Shown: in pieces, positions 48,854 through 57,700 of the stretch
How positions within the stretch are numbered: position 1 is the first letter of the stretch
Layout: every line of letters begins with the position of its first letter
Source: Elusimicrobiota bacterium
GTDB taxonomy: Bacteria > Elusimicrobiota > UBA8919
Length of the DNA stretch: 60,076 bases
Reading direction: 5' to 3'
Assembly: GCA_016928195.1 (NCBI GenBank)
Contig: JAFGLF010000049.1
Coordinates: 1-60,076, forward strand
Notes under the pieces: generated by a model
Databases searched by the model: none
The model's input: only the letters and a program-made list of their open reading frames with translations
What the model was told of the DNA's origin: nothing
Program-made: the position numbers and the translations under genes

Positions 48854-50092
48854 ATGAAAGTTGATGTTTTAGCAGAAAAAGGTTGTTTGGTTGAAATTAA
48901 TATTGAGATTCCGGCTGAAGATGTAAAAAAAGAAATAGATGTAGTTTTTTCTGATATTCAGAAAAATGCTACAATTGATGGTTTTAGAAAAGGTCATGCC
49001 CCTATGGATTTTGTTAAAAGGGAGTTTGCAAGAACTGCTCTTGAAAAAGCAAAGCAAAATTTGATGCAATCTGCCGTGGAAAAGGCTATTAAAGAAAAGA
49101 ATCTCCAGCCTGTTGTAACTCCGGTTGTTGAACCTAATGAATATGTTGCTGAAGAACCATTTTCGTTTAAATTGAAAATTGAGAATTTCCCAAAATTTAC
49201 GCCCAAGAACTTCAAAAAAGTAAAAATTACAAAAAAGATAAAGAAGATTAGTGATAAAGAGATAAATGCTGTAATAGAAAATCTTCAGGATAGACAGGCA
49301 AATCTTACTGATGCCGGTGATGTAACGGTTGAACCGCATCATTTTCTTATAGCAGATTATGAAGGAACCGTTGATGGTAAAAAAATGGGGAAACTGATAG
49401 AAAATCAAACAATAGATTTATCGCATAAATCACTCCCTGAAGGTTTTGCTGCAGGGCTTGTCGGGATGAGAGTAGGCGAAAATAGAACGGTTGAAACAAA
49501 AATTTCCGGGAAACCTGCAAAGTTTGATATAAAAGTAAAAGCTATAAAAAACAAAGTATTGCCTAAAGCGGATGATGATTTTGCAAAAGATTTAGGACAT
49601 AAAGATGTTGCAGAACTTAGGGAAAAAGTAAAAGATGAATTGGTTAAAACAGAGGATGAGAAATCCAGGCAGGATATGGAAAATCAGATAATTGAAAATC
49701 TTCTTAAATCAAATGATTTTGCTGTTCCTGAGACGCTGGTTGAGGAAGAAACCAATCGTTTAATCGAGAAAACCAAACAGTATTTTATATCCAACCGTAC
49801 TTATCAGGAAGAGGAGTTTAAAAAGTCTATTCCGGCAATGAAGGATAAATATAAAACAGATGCAGAAAAGACGGTACGGATTTCGTATTTATTATCAAGA
49901 ATTGCCAAGGATGAAGATATATCTGTAAGCATGGAGGATGTAAATAGGAAAATCGAAGAGTTTTCCGGAGGCGATAAAAAGGTTGCGGCAAATTACGATA
50001 AACATCGTGAATATATTATGCTCCAGATGAAAGAAAAAAAACTTTTTGATTTTTTGTTAGAAAATGCTAAAATTAAGGAAGTTAAGGCATAA
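48854..50092 (+). CDS. tig: Trigger factor
   Basis: This 412-residue ribosome-bound chaperone has three parts. The N-terminal ribosome-binding domain (about 1-110) includes GFRKGHAPMDFVKREF, close to the canonical GFRxGKxP signature. A PPIase domain follows (about 150-230: HHFLIADYEGTVDGKK), then a long helical C-terminal domain. I chose the ATG at 48854 because AGGTG is well spaced for it; a GTG at 48845 would add three residues. It opens the tig-clpP-lon set. Confidence 0.94.
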   Translation: MKVDVLAEKGCLVEINIEIPAEDVKKEIDVVFSDIQKNATIDGFRKGHAPMDFVKREFARTALEKAKQNLMQSAVEKAIKEKNLQPVVTPVVEPNEYVAEEPFSFKLKIENFPKFTPKNFKKVKITKKIKKISDKEINAVIENLQDRQANLTDAGDVTVEPHHFLIADYEGTVDGKKMGKLIENQTIDLSHKSLPEGFAAGLVGMRVGENRTVETKISGKPAKFDIKVKAIKNKVLPKADDDFAKDLGHKDVAELREKVKDELVKTEDEKSRQDMENQIIENLLKSNDFAVPETLVEEETNRLIEKTKQYFISNRTYQEEEFKKSIPAMKDKYKTDAEKTVRISYLLSRIAKDEDISVSMEDVNRKIEEFSGGDKKVAANYDKHREYIMLQMKEKKLFDFLLENAKIKEVKA

Positions 50093-50107
50093 TGGAGGAT
50101 TAATCCG

Positions 50108-50698
50108 ATGAAAGCAAACCTTATACCAATGGTTGTTGAGCAGTCACCCCGCGGAGAAAGGGCGTATGATATTTATTCACGGCTTTTAAAAGACAGGATA
50201 ATATTTATAGGGTCTCCTATAGATGATGATTTTGCAAATATAATTATTGCTCAGCTTTTGTTCCTTGAGTCCGAAAATGCAGAAAAACAGATTTCTCTTT
50301 ATATGAATAATCCCGGGGGATTGGTCACTGCAGGATTGGCGATCTATGATACAATACAGTTTATTAAACCCCCGGTTTCAACTATTTGTATAGGACAGGC
50401 AGCCTCCATGGGGGCTATTCTTCTTGCCGCTGGTGCTAAAGGACAGAGGTTTGCATTGCCAAATTCCAGGATACTGATTCATCAGCCTCTTGGCGGTGTT
50501 CAGGGGCAGGCAACCGATATAGGAATTCAGGCTAAAGAAATTTTAAGAGTAAAAGAACGGTTAAACCAGATTCTTTCTAAACATACGGGACAATCACTTG
50601 AGAAGATAGAAAAGGATACCGATAGGGATTTCTTTATGACTGCAGAAGAAGCAAAAAATTATGGTATAGTAGATAGTGTAATTGAACAAAGAAAATAA
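50108..50698 (+). CDS. clpP: ATP-dependent Clp protease proteolytic subunit
   Basis: This 196-residue serine protease has the triad Ser100 (GQAASMGA), His125 (LIHQPLGG) and Asp174 (DTDRDFFM) at the usual spacing. It forms a barrel of 14 subunits that degrades unfolded proteins fed by ClpX or ClpA. The usual neighbour clpX is missing here: lon follows directly 20 bases later. TGGAGG ribosome site. Confidence 0.96.
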   Translation: MKANLIPMVVEQSPRGERAYDIYSRLLKDRIIFIGSPIDDDFANIIIAQLLFLESENAEKQISLYMNNPGGLVTAGLAIYDTIQFIKPPVSTICIGQAASMGAILLAAGAKGQRFALPNSRILIHQPLGGVQGQATDIGIQAKEILRVKERLNQILSKHTGQSLEKIEKDTDRDFFMTAEEAKNYGIVDSVIEQRK

Positions 50699-50718
50699 AA
50701 TAGAAAAGAGGTATTATA

Positions 50719-53055
50719 ATGACACAAAATCATAAAAATGATTCTATTCCGAAGATGTTGCCGCTTTTGCCTATAAGGGATGTTGTAATTTTTCCGTATA
50801 TGGTTTTACCGTTGGTTGTAGGCAGGGAAAAGTCACAGAAGGCACTGAATGAAGCAATGGCGGGTAACCGTCTCATATTTCTCGCAACACAGAAAAAAAT
50901 TCAAACAGAGGATCCTCAGCAAAGTGATATATATGATATTGGTACCGTTGCAGAAGTTTTACAGCTTTTAAAGATGCCCGACGGAAGTGCTAAGATTCTA
51001 ATTGAGGGTTTAGTACGTGCCAAATGCAGTAATTTTCGTATTACCCAAAAGGGTTATGTGGAAGTTGACATTAAAAAACATGAAATAGTCGTTGAAAAAA
51101 CACCTAATGTGGAAGCACTGATGAGACAAACAATAACTCTTTTCGAACAGTATATAGGATTAAATCCCCGGCTTCCCTATGAAACTATTACCGCATTGAA
51201 TTCTATTGATGAACCCGGACGGCTTGCCGATATGATTGCGGCTCATCTGACTGTGAAAAATTCGCAAAAACAGACAATACTTGAAACAGCCAATCCTGAG
51301 CATCGGCTTGGAAAAATTATTGAAATATTAAATAGTGAACTGGAAATTCTGAATATTGAAAAAAAGATACAAACAAGAGTACGCAGCCAGATTGAAAAAT
51401 CTCAGAAAGAATACTATCTTACTGAGCAGATGAAGGCTATTCAGAAAGAATTGAGGCAGAAAGACGATTATGCAAAGGAACTAGACAGCCTTCGCGGGAA
51501 GATAAAAGAAGCTAAAATGACAAAGGAAGCAGAATCGATCGCACTTAAGGAACTTTCCCGCTTGGAAAAAATGATGCCGTTTTCTCCGGAAGCAACGGTC
51601 ATAAGAACATATATTGATTGGCTGATCGCATTACCATGGGCGATAAAAACAAATGATAATCTTGATTTAAAACATGCTGAAAAAATTTTAGATGAAGATC
51701 ATTACGGTCTTGAGAAGATCAAAGAACGTGTTGTTGAATATCTCGCTGTTTGTAAGATGACAAAAAAGCTGAAAGGTCCGATTTTGTGTTTTGTAGGAGC
51801 TCCTGGTACAGGTAAGACCAGCATAGGCAAATCCATCGCCCGTACTTTGGGCAGAAAATTTGTCAGATTGTCTTTAGGCGGTGTTAGAGATGAAGCGGAA
51901 ATAAGAGGACATCGAAGAACATATATAGGCGCTTTACCCGGCAGAATACTGCAGTCATTAAGAAAAGCAAAATCGAAAAATCCTGTTTTTTTGATGGATG
52001 AGATTGACAAGATGGGTATGGATTTCCGTGGAGATCCTGCTGCCGCACTTTTGGAAGTTTTGGATCCGGAACAAAACTCCACATTCTCGGACCATTATCT
52101 TGAAACAGATTTTGACCTGTCGGATGTTATGTTTATAACAACCGCAAATACACTGTATTCTATCCCTCCTGCACTCATCGATAGGATGGAGATACTGAGG
52201 TTTGCCGGTTACACCAAGGAAGAAAAGGTTCATATAGCCCAGAAATTCATTGTCCCGAAACAACTGAAAGAACATGGTGTTACGGAAAAGCAGATTAAAA
52301 TTGCCGACAGCGCTATAAATCATATAATAAAAGAATACACCCTTGAAGCGGGCGTAAGAAATCTTGAAAGAGAAATCGCAAACGTTATAAGAAAAGTCGT
52401 AAAGGAAGTCGTTTTGAAAAATAAGAAGGAAGTTCTGGAAATTACTGAAAAGAATGTACAAAAATATCTCGGTATCCCGAAATATCATACTGATAAGAAG
52501 TCGGAAAATCAGATTGGTATTGCAACAGGTCTTGCATGGACTGAGGCCGGCGGAGATACTATGTCAATAGAAGTTTCTATTATGAAAGGTAAAGGTGTTC
52601 TTACGTTAACCGGGAAACTCGGAGACGTAATGAAGGAATCCGCACAAGCAGCACTTTCTTATATAAGGGCAACCGCAAAGAAATTTCATTTAAAAGAGGA
52701 TTTTTTAAAAACCAGGGATATACACATACATGTACCGGAGGGTGCTATTCCAAAAGATGGTCCGTCTGCCGGAATAACAATGGCTACCGCATTGCTTTCT
52801 GCATTGACAAATAAACCTGTTAAAAAGGATATAGCAATGACTGGTGAGATAACATTACGCGGACGGGTTTTGTCCATAGGAGGATTCAAAGAAAAGGTTC
52901 TTGCAGCACACAGAAATGGTATGAAATGGGTAATTTTCCCATATGAAAATACAAAAGATATGGAAGAAATCCCGAAAGAGATTAAAGACAAAATCAAATT
53001 TTATCCTGTAAAAAATATGGATGAAGTTATAGAAAAAACACTGTCGATGAGGTAG
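50719..53055 (+). CDS. lon: ATP-dependent Lon protease
   Basis: This 778-residue protein has the LAN substrate-binding domain (about 10-205: LPLLPIRDVVIFPYMVLPLVVGR). The AAA+ module has Walker A GAPGTGKT at 360-367 and Walker B VFLMDEIDKMG. The protease domain carries the catalytic Ser683 in KDGPSAGITMA and a downstream Lys (HRNGMKWVIFPYEN region lies just before the end). It degrades damaged and regulatory proteins. Third gene of the tig-clpP-lon set. AAGAGG ribosome site. Confidence 0.97.
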   Translation: MTQNHKNDSIPKMLPLLPIRDVVIFPYMVLPLVVGREKSQKALNEAMAGNRLIFLATQKKIQTEDPQQSDIYDIGTVAEVLQLLKMPDGSAKILIEGLVRAKCSNFRITQKGYVEVDIKKHEIVVEKTPNVEALMRQTITLFEQYIGLNPRLPYETITALNSIDEPGRLADMIAAHLTVKNSQKQTILETANPEHRLGKIIEILNSELEILNIEKKIQTRVRSQIEKSQKEYYLTEQMKAIQKELRQKDDYAKELDSLRGKIKEAKMTKEAESIALKELSRLEKMMPFSPEATVIRTYIDWLIALPWAIKTNDNLDLKHAEKILDEDHYGLEKIKERVVEYLAVCKMTKKLKGPILCFVGAPGTGKTSIGKSIARTLGRKFVRLSLGGVRDEAEIRGHRRTYIGALPGRILQSLRKAKSKNPVFLMDEIDKMGMDFRGDPAAALLEVLDPEQNSTFSDHYLETDFDLSDVMFITTANTLYSIPPALIDRMEILRFAGYTKEEKVHIAQKFIVPKQLKEHGVTEKQIKIADSAINHIIKEYTLEAGVRNLEREIANVIRKVVKEVVLKNKKEVLEITEKNVQKYLGIPKYHTDKKSENQIGIATGLAWTEAGGDTMSIEVSIMKGKGVLTLTGKLGDVMKESAQAALSYIRATAKKFHLKEDFLKTRDIHIHVPEGAIPKDGPSAGITMATALLSALTNKPVKKDIAMTGEITLRGRVLSIGGFKEKVLAAHRNGMKWVIFPYENTKDMEEIPKEIKDKIKFYPVKNMDEVIEKTLSMR

Positions 53056-53145
53056 AAAGCAATTAAAAAATTTAAAGATTCAAAAATTTGAAAGATTTCA
53101 ATTGTTCAGTATTTGTAATCTTCATAATCTTTAAATTGAATTCAG
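53056..53145. repeat. Class b repeat before the aminotransferase gene
   Basis: AAATTTAAAGATTCAAAAATTTG is followed by GTAATCTTCATAATCTTTAAA. The two halves pair imperfectly. A good GAGGAGG follows at 53143-53149. Confidence 0.7.
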
Positions 53146-53159
53146 AGGAGGACGGTAGA

Positions 53160-54239
53160 ATGCTTAAGAAGCAGTATTTGATGATTCCTGGACCAACAAT
53201 GGTTCCGGAACAGGTTTTACGTGAGATGGTTAGAGAGATGATAAATCATAGGGGACCGGAGTTCTCAAAGCTCTTGTTAAAAGTTACTGCGGGCGTGAAG
53301 AAATGTTTTAAGACAAACAATGATTTGTTTATAATTCCGTCATCCGGGACTGGTGGAATGGAAGCAGCTGTAACAAACCTGCTTTCGGAAGGTGATGATG
53401 TGCTTGTTTTGAATATAGGTGCATTTGGCTCAAGATTTGTCAAGATATTAAAGGCATTCCGTGCTAACGTTGATGAACTAAAATTTGAAAGAGGTAAAGC
53501 GGCAGATGTCGGAAAGGTTGAGAATAAATTAAAAGAGAAGAAATATAAAGCGGTTTTTTTCCAGCAAAATGAAACATCAACCGGTGTTTTAAATGATGTA
53601 AAGGCGCTGGCAGAAGTTATTAAAAAGCATGATGCTTTGGTTGTTGTGGATGCCGTTTCTGGACTTCTTACCGCTGATTTACGGACTGACGAGTGGGGTC
53701 TGGATGTTGTTGTTGCAGCTTCTCAAAAGGCATTTATGCTCCCGCCTGGGCTCTCATTTGTTTCTTTTTCTCAGAAGGCATGGGGATACTATGAAAAATC
53801 TAAAATGCCGAAGTTTTACTGGGATTTCAAACTAATGAAAACCTTTGCGGTTAAAGGGCAGAATCCGGTTACACCGCCGGTATCGCTCTATTACGGGCTT
53901 GAGGAATCATTGCGAATGCTTGAAGAAGAAGGACTGGATAATGTTTTTGAACGGCATAAAAAACAGCGGGATTTAACCCGCGACGGACTGAAAAAACTGG
54001 GATTAAAACTTCTTACTTCGGATGATGTTGCATCCTGCGCCGTTACAGCGGTGTATCCTCCGGAAAATATTAATGCCGATGATTTAAGAAAGAATGTTAA
54101 TGAAAAATATAGAGTTGTTTTAGCCGGGGGCCAGGAAGAATTGAAAGGGAAGCTGTTCAGAATAGGGCATCTTGGTTATTGCTGTGAAGCTGATATAATG
54201 GTTGCACTTGCAGCGATAGAAAAAGAAATTAAGAAATGA
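53160..54239 (+). CDS. Class V aminotransferase (alanine/serine-glyoxylate type)
   Basis: This 359-residue PLP enzyme starts LMIPGPTMVPEQVLREM, the standard N-terminus of the AGXT/serine-pyruvate aminotransferase group. FIIPSSGTGGMEAAVTNL binds the cofactor phosphate. VVDAVSGLLTADLRTDEWGLDV leads to the PLP lysine in AASQKAFMLPPG. Likely substrates are alanine, serine or phosphoserine-related amino acids with glyoxylate or pyruvate; sequence alone does not decide. The start at 53160 follows GAGGAGG. No partner gene (such as serA) is adjacent. Confidence 0.9.
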   Translation: MLKKQYLMIPGPTMVPEQVLREMVREMINHRGPEFSKLLLKVTAGVKKCFKTNNDLFIIPSSGTGGMEAAVTNLLSEGDDVLVLNIGAFGSRFVKILKAFRANVDELKFERGKAADVGKVENKLKEKKYKAVFFQQNETSTGVLNDVKALAEVIKKHDALVVVDAVSGLLTADLRTDEWGLDVVVAASQKAFMLPPGLSFVSFSQKAWGYYEKSKMPKFYWDFKLMKTFAVKGQNPVTPPVSLYYGLEESLRMLEEEGLDNVFERHKKQRDLTRDGLKKLGLKLLTSDDVASCAVTAVYPPENINADDLRKNVNEKYRVVLAGGQEELKGKLFRIGHLGYCCEADIMVALAAIEKEIKK

Positions 54240-54279
54240 ACCCAGCCCCTCATTAAAGGAACTGGGTATTGATTTTTTT
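54240..54279 (+). terminator. Intrinsic terminator after the aminotransferase gene
   Basis: ACCCAG (54240-54245) pairs with CTGGGT (54262-54267), and a run of seven T ends at 54279. The loop (CCCCTCATTAAAGGA) is close to the core of the 26-base palindrome at 28926 (CCCCTTCATGAAGGGG). Confidence 0.65.
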
Positions 54280-54302
54280 AGTGGTATTGACGGAGGAGCT
54301 GG

Positions 54303-55043
54303 GTGAATGCAATCGAGATAAAAAATCTCACTAAGATTTATAGAAAGAAGCGGCTTTCGAAGGCAAAAAAATTTCTTGCAGTTGATGGGTTAAGCTTCGA
54401 TGTTGCAGAAGGCGAAATCTTCGGATTTCTAGGGCCCAACGGCAGCGGCAAGACAACGACAATAAAACTTCTTTTAGGACTTCTTTTCCCTACCGCAGGA
54501 GACTGTTTTATTTTTGGAGAGAAAGTGCCGTCGCTCAGCATTTCTGCAAAAATTGGCTATCTCCCGGAAATCCCATATCTCTACAAATACCTCACAGCAA
54601 AAGAAATTTTGAGACTTTATGGATCGATTTCACATATCCCTAAAGATAGTTTAGATAACAGAATTGAGAAAGTTCTTGAGACCGTAAAACTTAAAACTGA
54701 AGACAATACCCGTCTTGGAGAGTTTTCTAAAGGAATGCTTCAGCGTGTAGGTGTGGCACAAGCATTACTCCATGAGCCTGATTTGCTGATACTTGATGAG
54801 CCGTTTACCGGTCTTGATCCGATAGGTCTTAAAGATATGCGCGATGTTATTTTACAGTTGAAAGCATCCGGTAAAACAGTGTTTTTTTCATCACATATAA
54901 TCTCGGAAGCAGAAAAGGTTTGTAATCGAGTTGTTATAATTTACAAAGGGAAACTTCTGAAAATTGTTAGAACGGATGAGATTCAGAGCGGTTCACTTGA
55001 GAATATTTTTATCTCTGAAATAGATAAAATAGAGTCAAAATGA
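54303..55043 (+). CDS. ABC transporter ATP-binding protein
   Basis: This 246-residue nucleotide-binding subunit has Walker A GPNGSGKTTTIKLLLG, the signature FSKGMLQRVGVAQALL, Walker B LLILDEPFTGLD and the H-loop FFSSHI. It belongs to the ABC-2/NosF-GldA-like exporter type. GTG start with a good GGAGGAG site. It overlaps the permease gene by 4 bases, so the two are one transporter. The cargo is unknown. Confidence 0.93.
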   Translation: MNAIEIKNLTKIYRKKRLSKAKKFLAVDGLSFDVAEGEIFGFLGPNGSGKTTTIKLLLGLLFPTAGDCFIFGEKVPSLSISAKIGYLPEIPYLYKYLTAKEILRLYGSISHIPKDSLDNRIEKVLETVKLKTEDNTRLGEFSKGMLQRVGVAQALLHEPDLLILDEPFTGLDPIGLKDMRDVILQLKASGKTVFFSSHIISEAEKVCNRVVIIYKGKLLKIVRTDEIQSGSLENIFISEIDKIESK

Positions 55044-55795
55044 AAAACATATTGCCTATAATTAAATATACGGTTAAAGAAAATATAAGGCATAAAGTTT
55101 TTTATGTTCTGGTATTATTTTCGTTTGCCATTATCGGGGCAGATATACTTTTTGGAGTTCTTGCCGGGGAAGAACAGGTTAGGCTTCTTTTGGATTTGGG
55201 GCTAGGAGCTATTGAAATATTCGGACTTCTTGTTGCTATATTTGTTGCAGTTTCGCTGATTCTTGAAGAAATTGAATCAAAAACAATATATCTTTTGTTG
55301 TCCCGCCCTTTGAAGCGTATTGAGTATATTTTAGGACGATACCTCGGTATGATTTTGACGGTTATTATAGGGCTTTTTATTATGGTTTCTCTGCACCTGG
55401 TGTTTTTAATTATGATTGGATGGGAAACGGAAATATATTATTTTGTTTCAATTTCCGGAATAATATTAAAAATCATTTTGATTTCGACTGTTGCGCTTTT
55501 TTTCTCCCTTTTTTCCACTTCAGCAGTGGCATCAATTGTTTTTACAATTTTCTTTTGGATATTGGGACATTTTGGGACCGAATTGAAATTTTTATCTTCT
55601 AAAATAACTAATATATTTTTAAAAGCAATTATAAAATTCTTTTTCTATATTATTCCCAATTTCCAGTATTTAAATTTTAGGGATCGAATAGGCACCGGTG
55701 AGATTTCGCTGGTTATTCCTATTGCATACACGCTTATTTATTCTGCTGTATGTATTACATTATGTTCGGTTCTTTTTTCAAAGAAGGAGTTTTAA
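55040..55795 (+). CDS. ABC-2 type permease
   Basis: This 251-residue protein has six hydrophobic segments. The NosY/ABC2 membrane pattern appears as IIKYTVKENIRHKVFYVLV near the start and SLILEEIESKTIYLLLSRPL, then KRIEYILGRYLGM in the cytoplasmic loop. It is the membrane half of the exporter encoded upstream and is translationally coupled to it (ATGA overlap). Such pairs move lipids, copper-site factors or peptides out of the cell; no clue to the cargo. Confidence 0.88.
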   Translation: MKNILPIIKYTVKENIRHKVFYVLVLFSFAIIGADILFGVLAGEEQVRLLLDLGLGAIEIFGLLVAIFVAVSLILEEIESKTIYLLLSRPLKRIEYILGRYLGMILTVIIGLFIMVSLHLVFLIMIGWETEIYYFVSISGIILKIILISTVALFFSLFSTSAVASIVFTIFFWILGHFGTELKFLSSKITNIFLKAIIKFFFYIIPNFQYLNFRDRIGTGEISLVIPIAYTLIYSAVCITLCSVLFSKKEF

Positions 55796-55888
55796 TAACA
55801 TCAATTGAAAGGATTAAAAAGATTAGAAAAATTGGAAAGATTTAAAATCTTTATGATCTTTTAATTTTTTCGATCTTTCAGTTGTTTT
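55796..55888. repeat. Class b repeat before the histone gene
   Basis: CATCAATTGAAAGGATTAAA and AGATTAGAAAAATTGGAAAG are followed by AAAATCTTTATGATCTTTTA and TCGATCTTTCAGTTG. The two halves are nearly complementary over about 40 bases, giving one long hairpin just upstream of the ribosome site. Confidence 0.78.
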
Positions 55889-55907
55889 TAAAGAGGGGGT
55901 GATAAAA

Positions 55908-56090
55908 GTGTCTGACGTTCTAGTTGTTGTATCAAAATTAAAGAAGATGGGTAAAGAAGCAGGATTAAGAACGGGTAAGGATTATGTTGAAGCGCTATCT
56001 GCAAAGGTGGACGGCATTGTTAAAGCATCTATCGAAAAAGTAAAAGCAGAAGGAAAAAAGAAAACAATCGGTGCAGAAGATTTGACATAG
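55908..56090 (+). CDS. Bacterial histone (single histone fold)
   Basis: This 60-residue, strongly basic protein has a histone fold. A short first helix (VVVSKLKKMGKEAG) leads to the LRTGKDYVEALSAKVDGIVK central helix with IEKVKAEG, then KKKTIGAEDL, which matches the RKTIxxEDL end of archaeal histones and of the short histones of Bdellovibrio (Bd0055) and Leptospira. Those proteins bind and coat DNA. I chose the GTG at 55908 because the GAGGGGG is spaced 8 bases from it; a GTG at 55899 overlaps the site. A single gene with its own long-hairpin leader and a hairpin after it. Confidence 0.85.
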   Translation: MSDVLVVVSKLKKMGKEAGLRTGKDYVEALSAKVDGIVKASIEKVKAEGKKKTIGAEDLT

Positions 56091-56104
56091 AGCATATAAA
56101 TAAT

Positions 56105-56142
56105 GGATAGGTAGCCGATTTTCTAAAATCGGCTACCTAATC
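56105..56142. terminator. Perfect hairpin after the histone gene
   Basis: GGTAGCCGATTTT (56110-56122) pairs exactly with AAAATCGGCTACC (56125-56137), with an outer GGAT/ATCC. A T-rich stretch follows only after seven bases, so termination strength is uncertain. TATAAT at 56145-56150 is close by but I see no -35 box for it. Confidence 0.6.
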
Positions 56143-56176
56143 CGTATAATTTTTCTATGTTAGTGAGGTTTATATA

Positions 56177-56791
56177 ATGTTTGAATCTCTCGATTTTTTT
56201 CAGCTTGTAAGTAAGGGTGGTTATACAATTATTGTTTTGTTGATATGCTCGCTGATTTCTGTTACGGTGGCAATTCAGAAGTTTATTATTTTTTGGAAAA
56301 TGAAATTTATGTCACCGGAAGAAATAGAAAAGATAAAATCTGCAGTAATATCCGCAGATTTTAAATTAGTAAAGAATATCGCAGAAAAGAATAAAACTGT
56401 TTTGGGAAGTGTTGTTTCGGAAAGTCTTAAAAGCAAATCCGGACCTGCTGTAAAGGAAGCAGTTTCTATAAGAATATCGCAGGAAGTTCTATTTCTGGAA
56501 AAATATTTACCTGCATTAGGAACAATAGGTGCAACTGCTCCGTTTATCGGACTTCTGGGAACTGTTATAGGAATAATGAGGGCATTCCATGATTTGGGAA
56601 AATATGGTGTCGGAAATCCGTCAATTGTTTCTGCGGGAATTGCTGAGGCACTTATAGCAACTGCAGCAGGACTTTTAGTAGCAATACCCTCGGTAATCAT
56701 TTATAACTATTTTTTAAAGAAAATTTCAAGGATTGCTACAGAAGCAGAAAATCATGCACTTGAAATCTTAAATCCACTCATATATAAGTGA
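56177..56791 (+). CDS. exbB: MotA/TolQ/ExbB proton channel protein
   Basis: This 204-residue protein has three membrane helices: residues about 14-35, and two close together in APFIGLLGTVIGIMRAFHDL and IAEALIATAAGLLVAIPSVI, the channel signature. With ExbD it turns proton flow into force, either for TonB-dependent uptake or in the Tol system. The partner follows. The presence of a TonB receptor in the window supports the ExbB role, but Tol remains possible. Confidence 0.93.
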   Translation: MFESLDFFQLVSKGGYTIIVLLICSLISVTVAIQKFIIFWKMKFMSPEEIEKIKSAVISADFKLVKNIAEKNKTVLGSVVSESLKSKSGPAVKEAVSIRISQEVLFLEKYLPALGTIGATAPFIGLLGTVIGIMRAFHDLGKYGVGNPSIVSAGIAEALIATAAGLLVAIPSVIIYNYFLKKISRIATEAENHALEILNPLIYK

Positions 56792-56866
56792 GAAACGCAA
56801 ATGACCGCAAATGATTAGCGGTAATTTGGTCCTTAATTTGTGGTAATTTGTGTATAGGTGTAGCAA
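56792..56866. repeat. Class a-like repeat between exbB and exbD
   Basis: AACGCAAATGACCGCAAATGATTAGCGGTAATTTGG and TTAATTTGTGGTAATTTGTG use the GCAAAT/ATTTGCG and TTAGCG words of the class a repeat. It ends about 10 bases before the exbD ATG, which has no ribosome site. Confidence 0.6.
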
Positions 56867-57274
56867 ATGGCGTTTAGTTCGAAAAAATCAAAAGGTATAT
56901 TAGCTGAGATAAACATCGTACCATTTACAGATGTAGTGCTTGTTTTATTGATAATTTTTATGGTTACAACCCCGTTAATAATGCAGGCGGGTATTCCAAT
57001 AAAGCTTCCAAAGACACAGACAATAAGTGATGTTTCGGATGCGGGACTTATAATAACGGTCACGCGTGATGGTAAACTATACTTCGATGAAACAGAGATG
57101 AAAAAAGACCGTTTGAAAAATGCTATTAAAAATAGGGTACTTAACGATCCGAATGTTCTTGTTATAATAAAAGCGGATCAAAGTTCATATCATGGAGAAG
57201 TTGTGGAAATTTTGGATATGGCAAAAACGTTAGGGGTTAAACGGCTTGCTATATCAACAGAAGCAAAGAATTAG
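56867..57274 (+). CDS. exbD: ExbD/TolR family biopolymer transport protein
   Basis: This 135-residue protein has a short cytoplasmic start, one helix (NIVPFTDVVLVLLIIFMV) carrying the conserved channel Asp, and a periplasmic domain ending LGVKRLAIST. It works with ExbB. The ATG follows GTGTAGCAA with no clear ribosome site. The response-regulator gene follows 19 bases later. Confidence 0.93.
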   Translation: MAFSSKKSKGILAEINIVPFTDVVLVLLIIFMVTTPLIMQAGIPIKLPKTQTISDVSDAGLIITVTRDGKLYFDETEMKKDRLKNAIKNRVLNDPNVLVIIKADQSSYHGEVVEILDMAKTLGVKRLAISTEAKN

Positions 57275-57293
57275 GCAGTACGGGAGGAGCTGG

Positions 57294-57653
57294 GTGAAAA
57301 TTCTTGTTGTCGATGATGATCCTGAAACAAGGGAACTATTAAAGGTTTTTTTAGAATCAGAGGGATATTCGGTTGTTTTGCTTGAAAAAGGAGAACCGGT
57401 AATTAAAACAATTTTAAAAGAAACATTTTCAATTGTACTTTTAGATATAAGGTTGCCTGATATGAATGGAATTGAGTTGTTGAAAAAAATCCACAAACTT
57501 GATAAGGAATTACCGGTTATGATGATCACAGCATTCAAGGATGCAGAAAATGTTGTCGTTGCTTTTCGTGAAGGAGCTGTTGACTGTATCTTAAAACCTC
57601 TAAATTTTGAATATCTCAAATCGAGCATTGCCAGTCGGGCAAGAAGTATATAA
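57294..57653 (+). CDS. Single-domain response regulator
   Basis: This 119-residue receiver domain has the acid pair ILVVDDD, the phosphorylated Asp in IVLLDIRLPDMNG, Thr in MMITAF and Lys in CILKPLNFEYL, so it is complete. There is no output domain. The PLNFEYL ending is of the NtrC-like receiver type. GTG start with GGGAGGAG. No kinase is nearby; its partners are unknown. It sits after exbB-exbD in the same run. Confidence 0.9.
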   Translation: MKILVVDDDPETRELLKVFLESEGYSVVLLEKGEPVIKTILKETFSIVLLDIRLPDMNGIELLKKIHKLDKELPVMMITAFKDAENVVVAFREGAVDCILKPLNFEYLKSSIASRARSI

Positions 57654-57700
57654 AGATTCATTTTATTTCTCGCCTCACCCCCTCCGTACTTAATTTGGAT

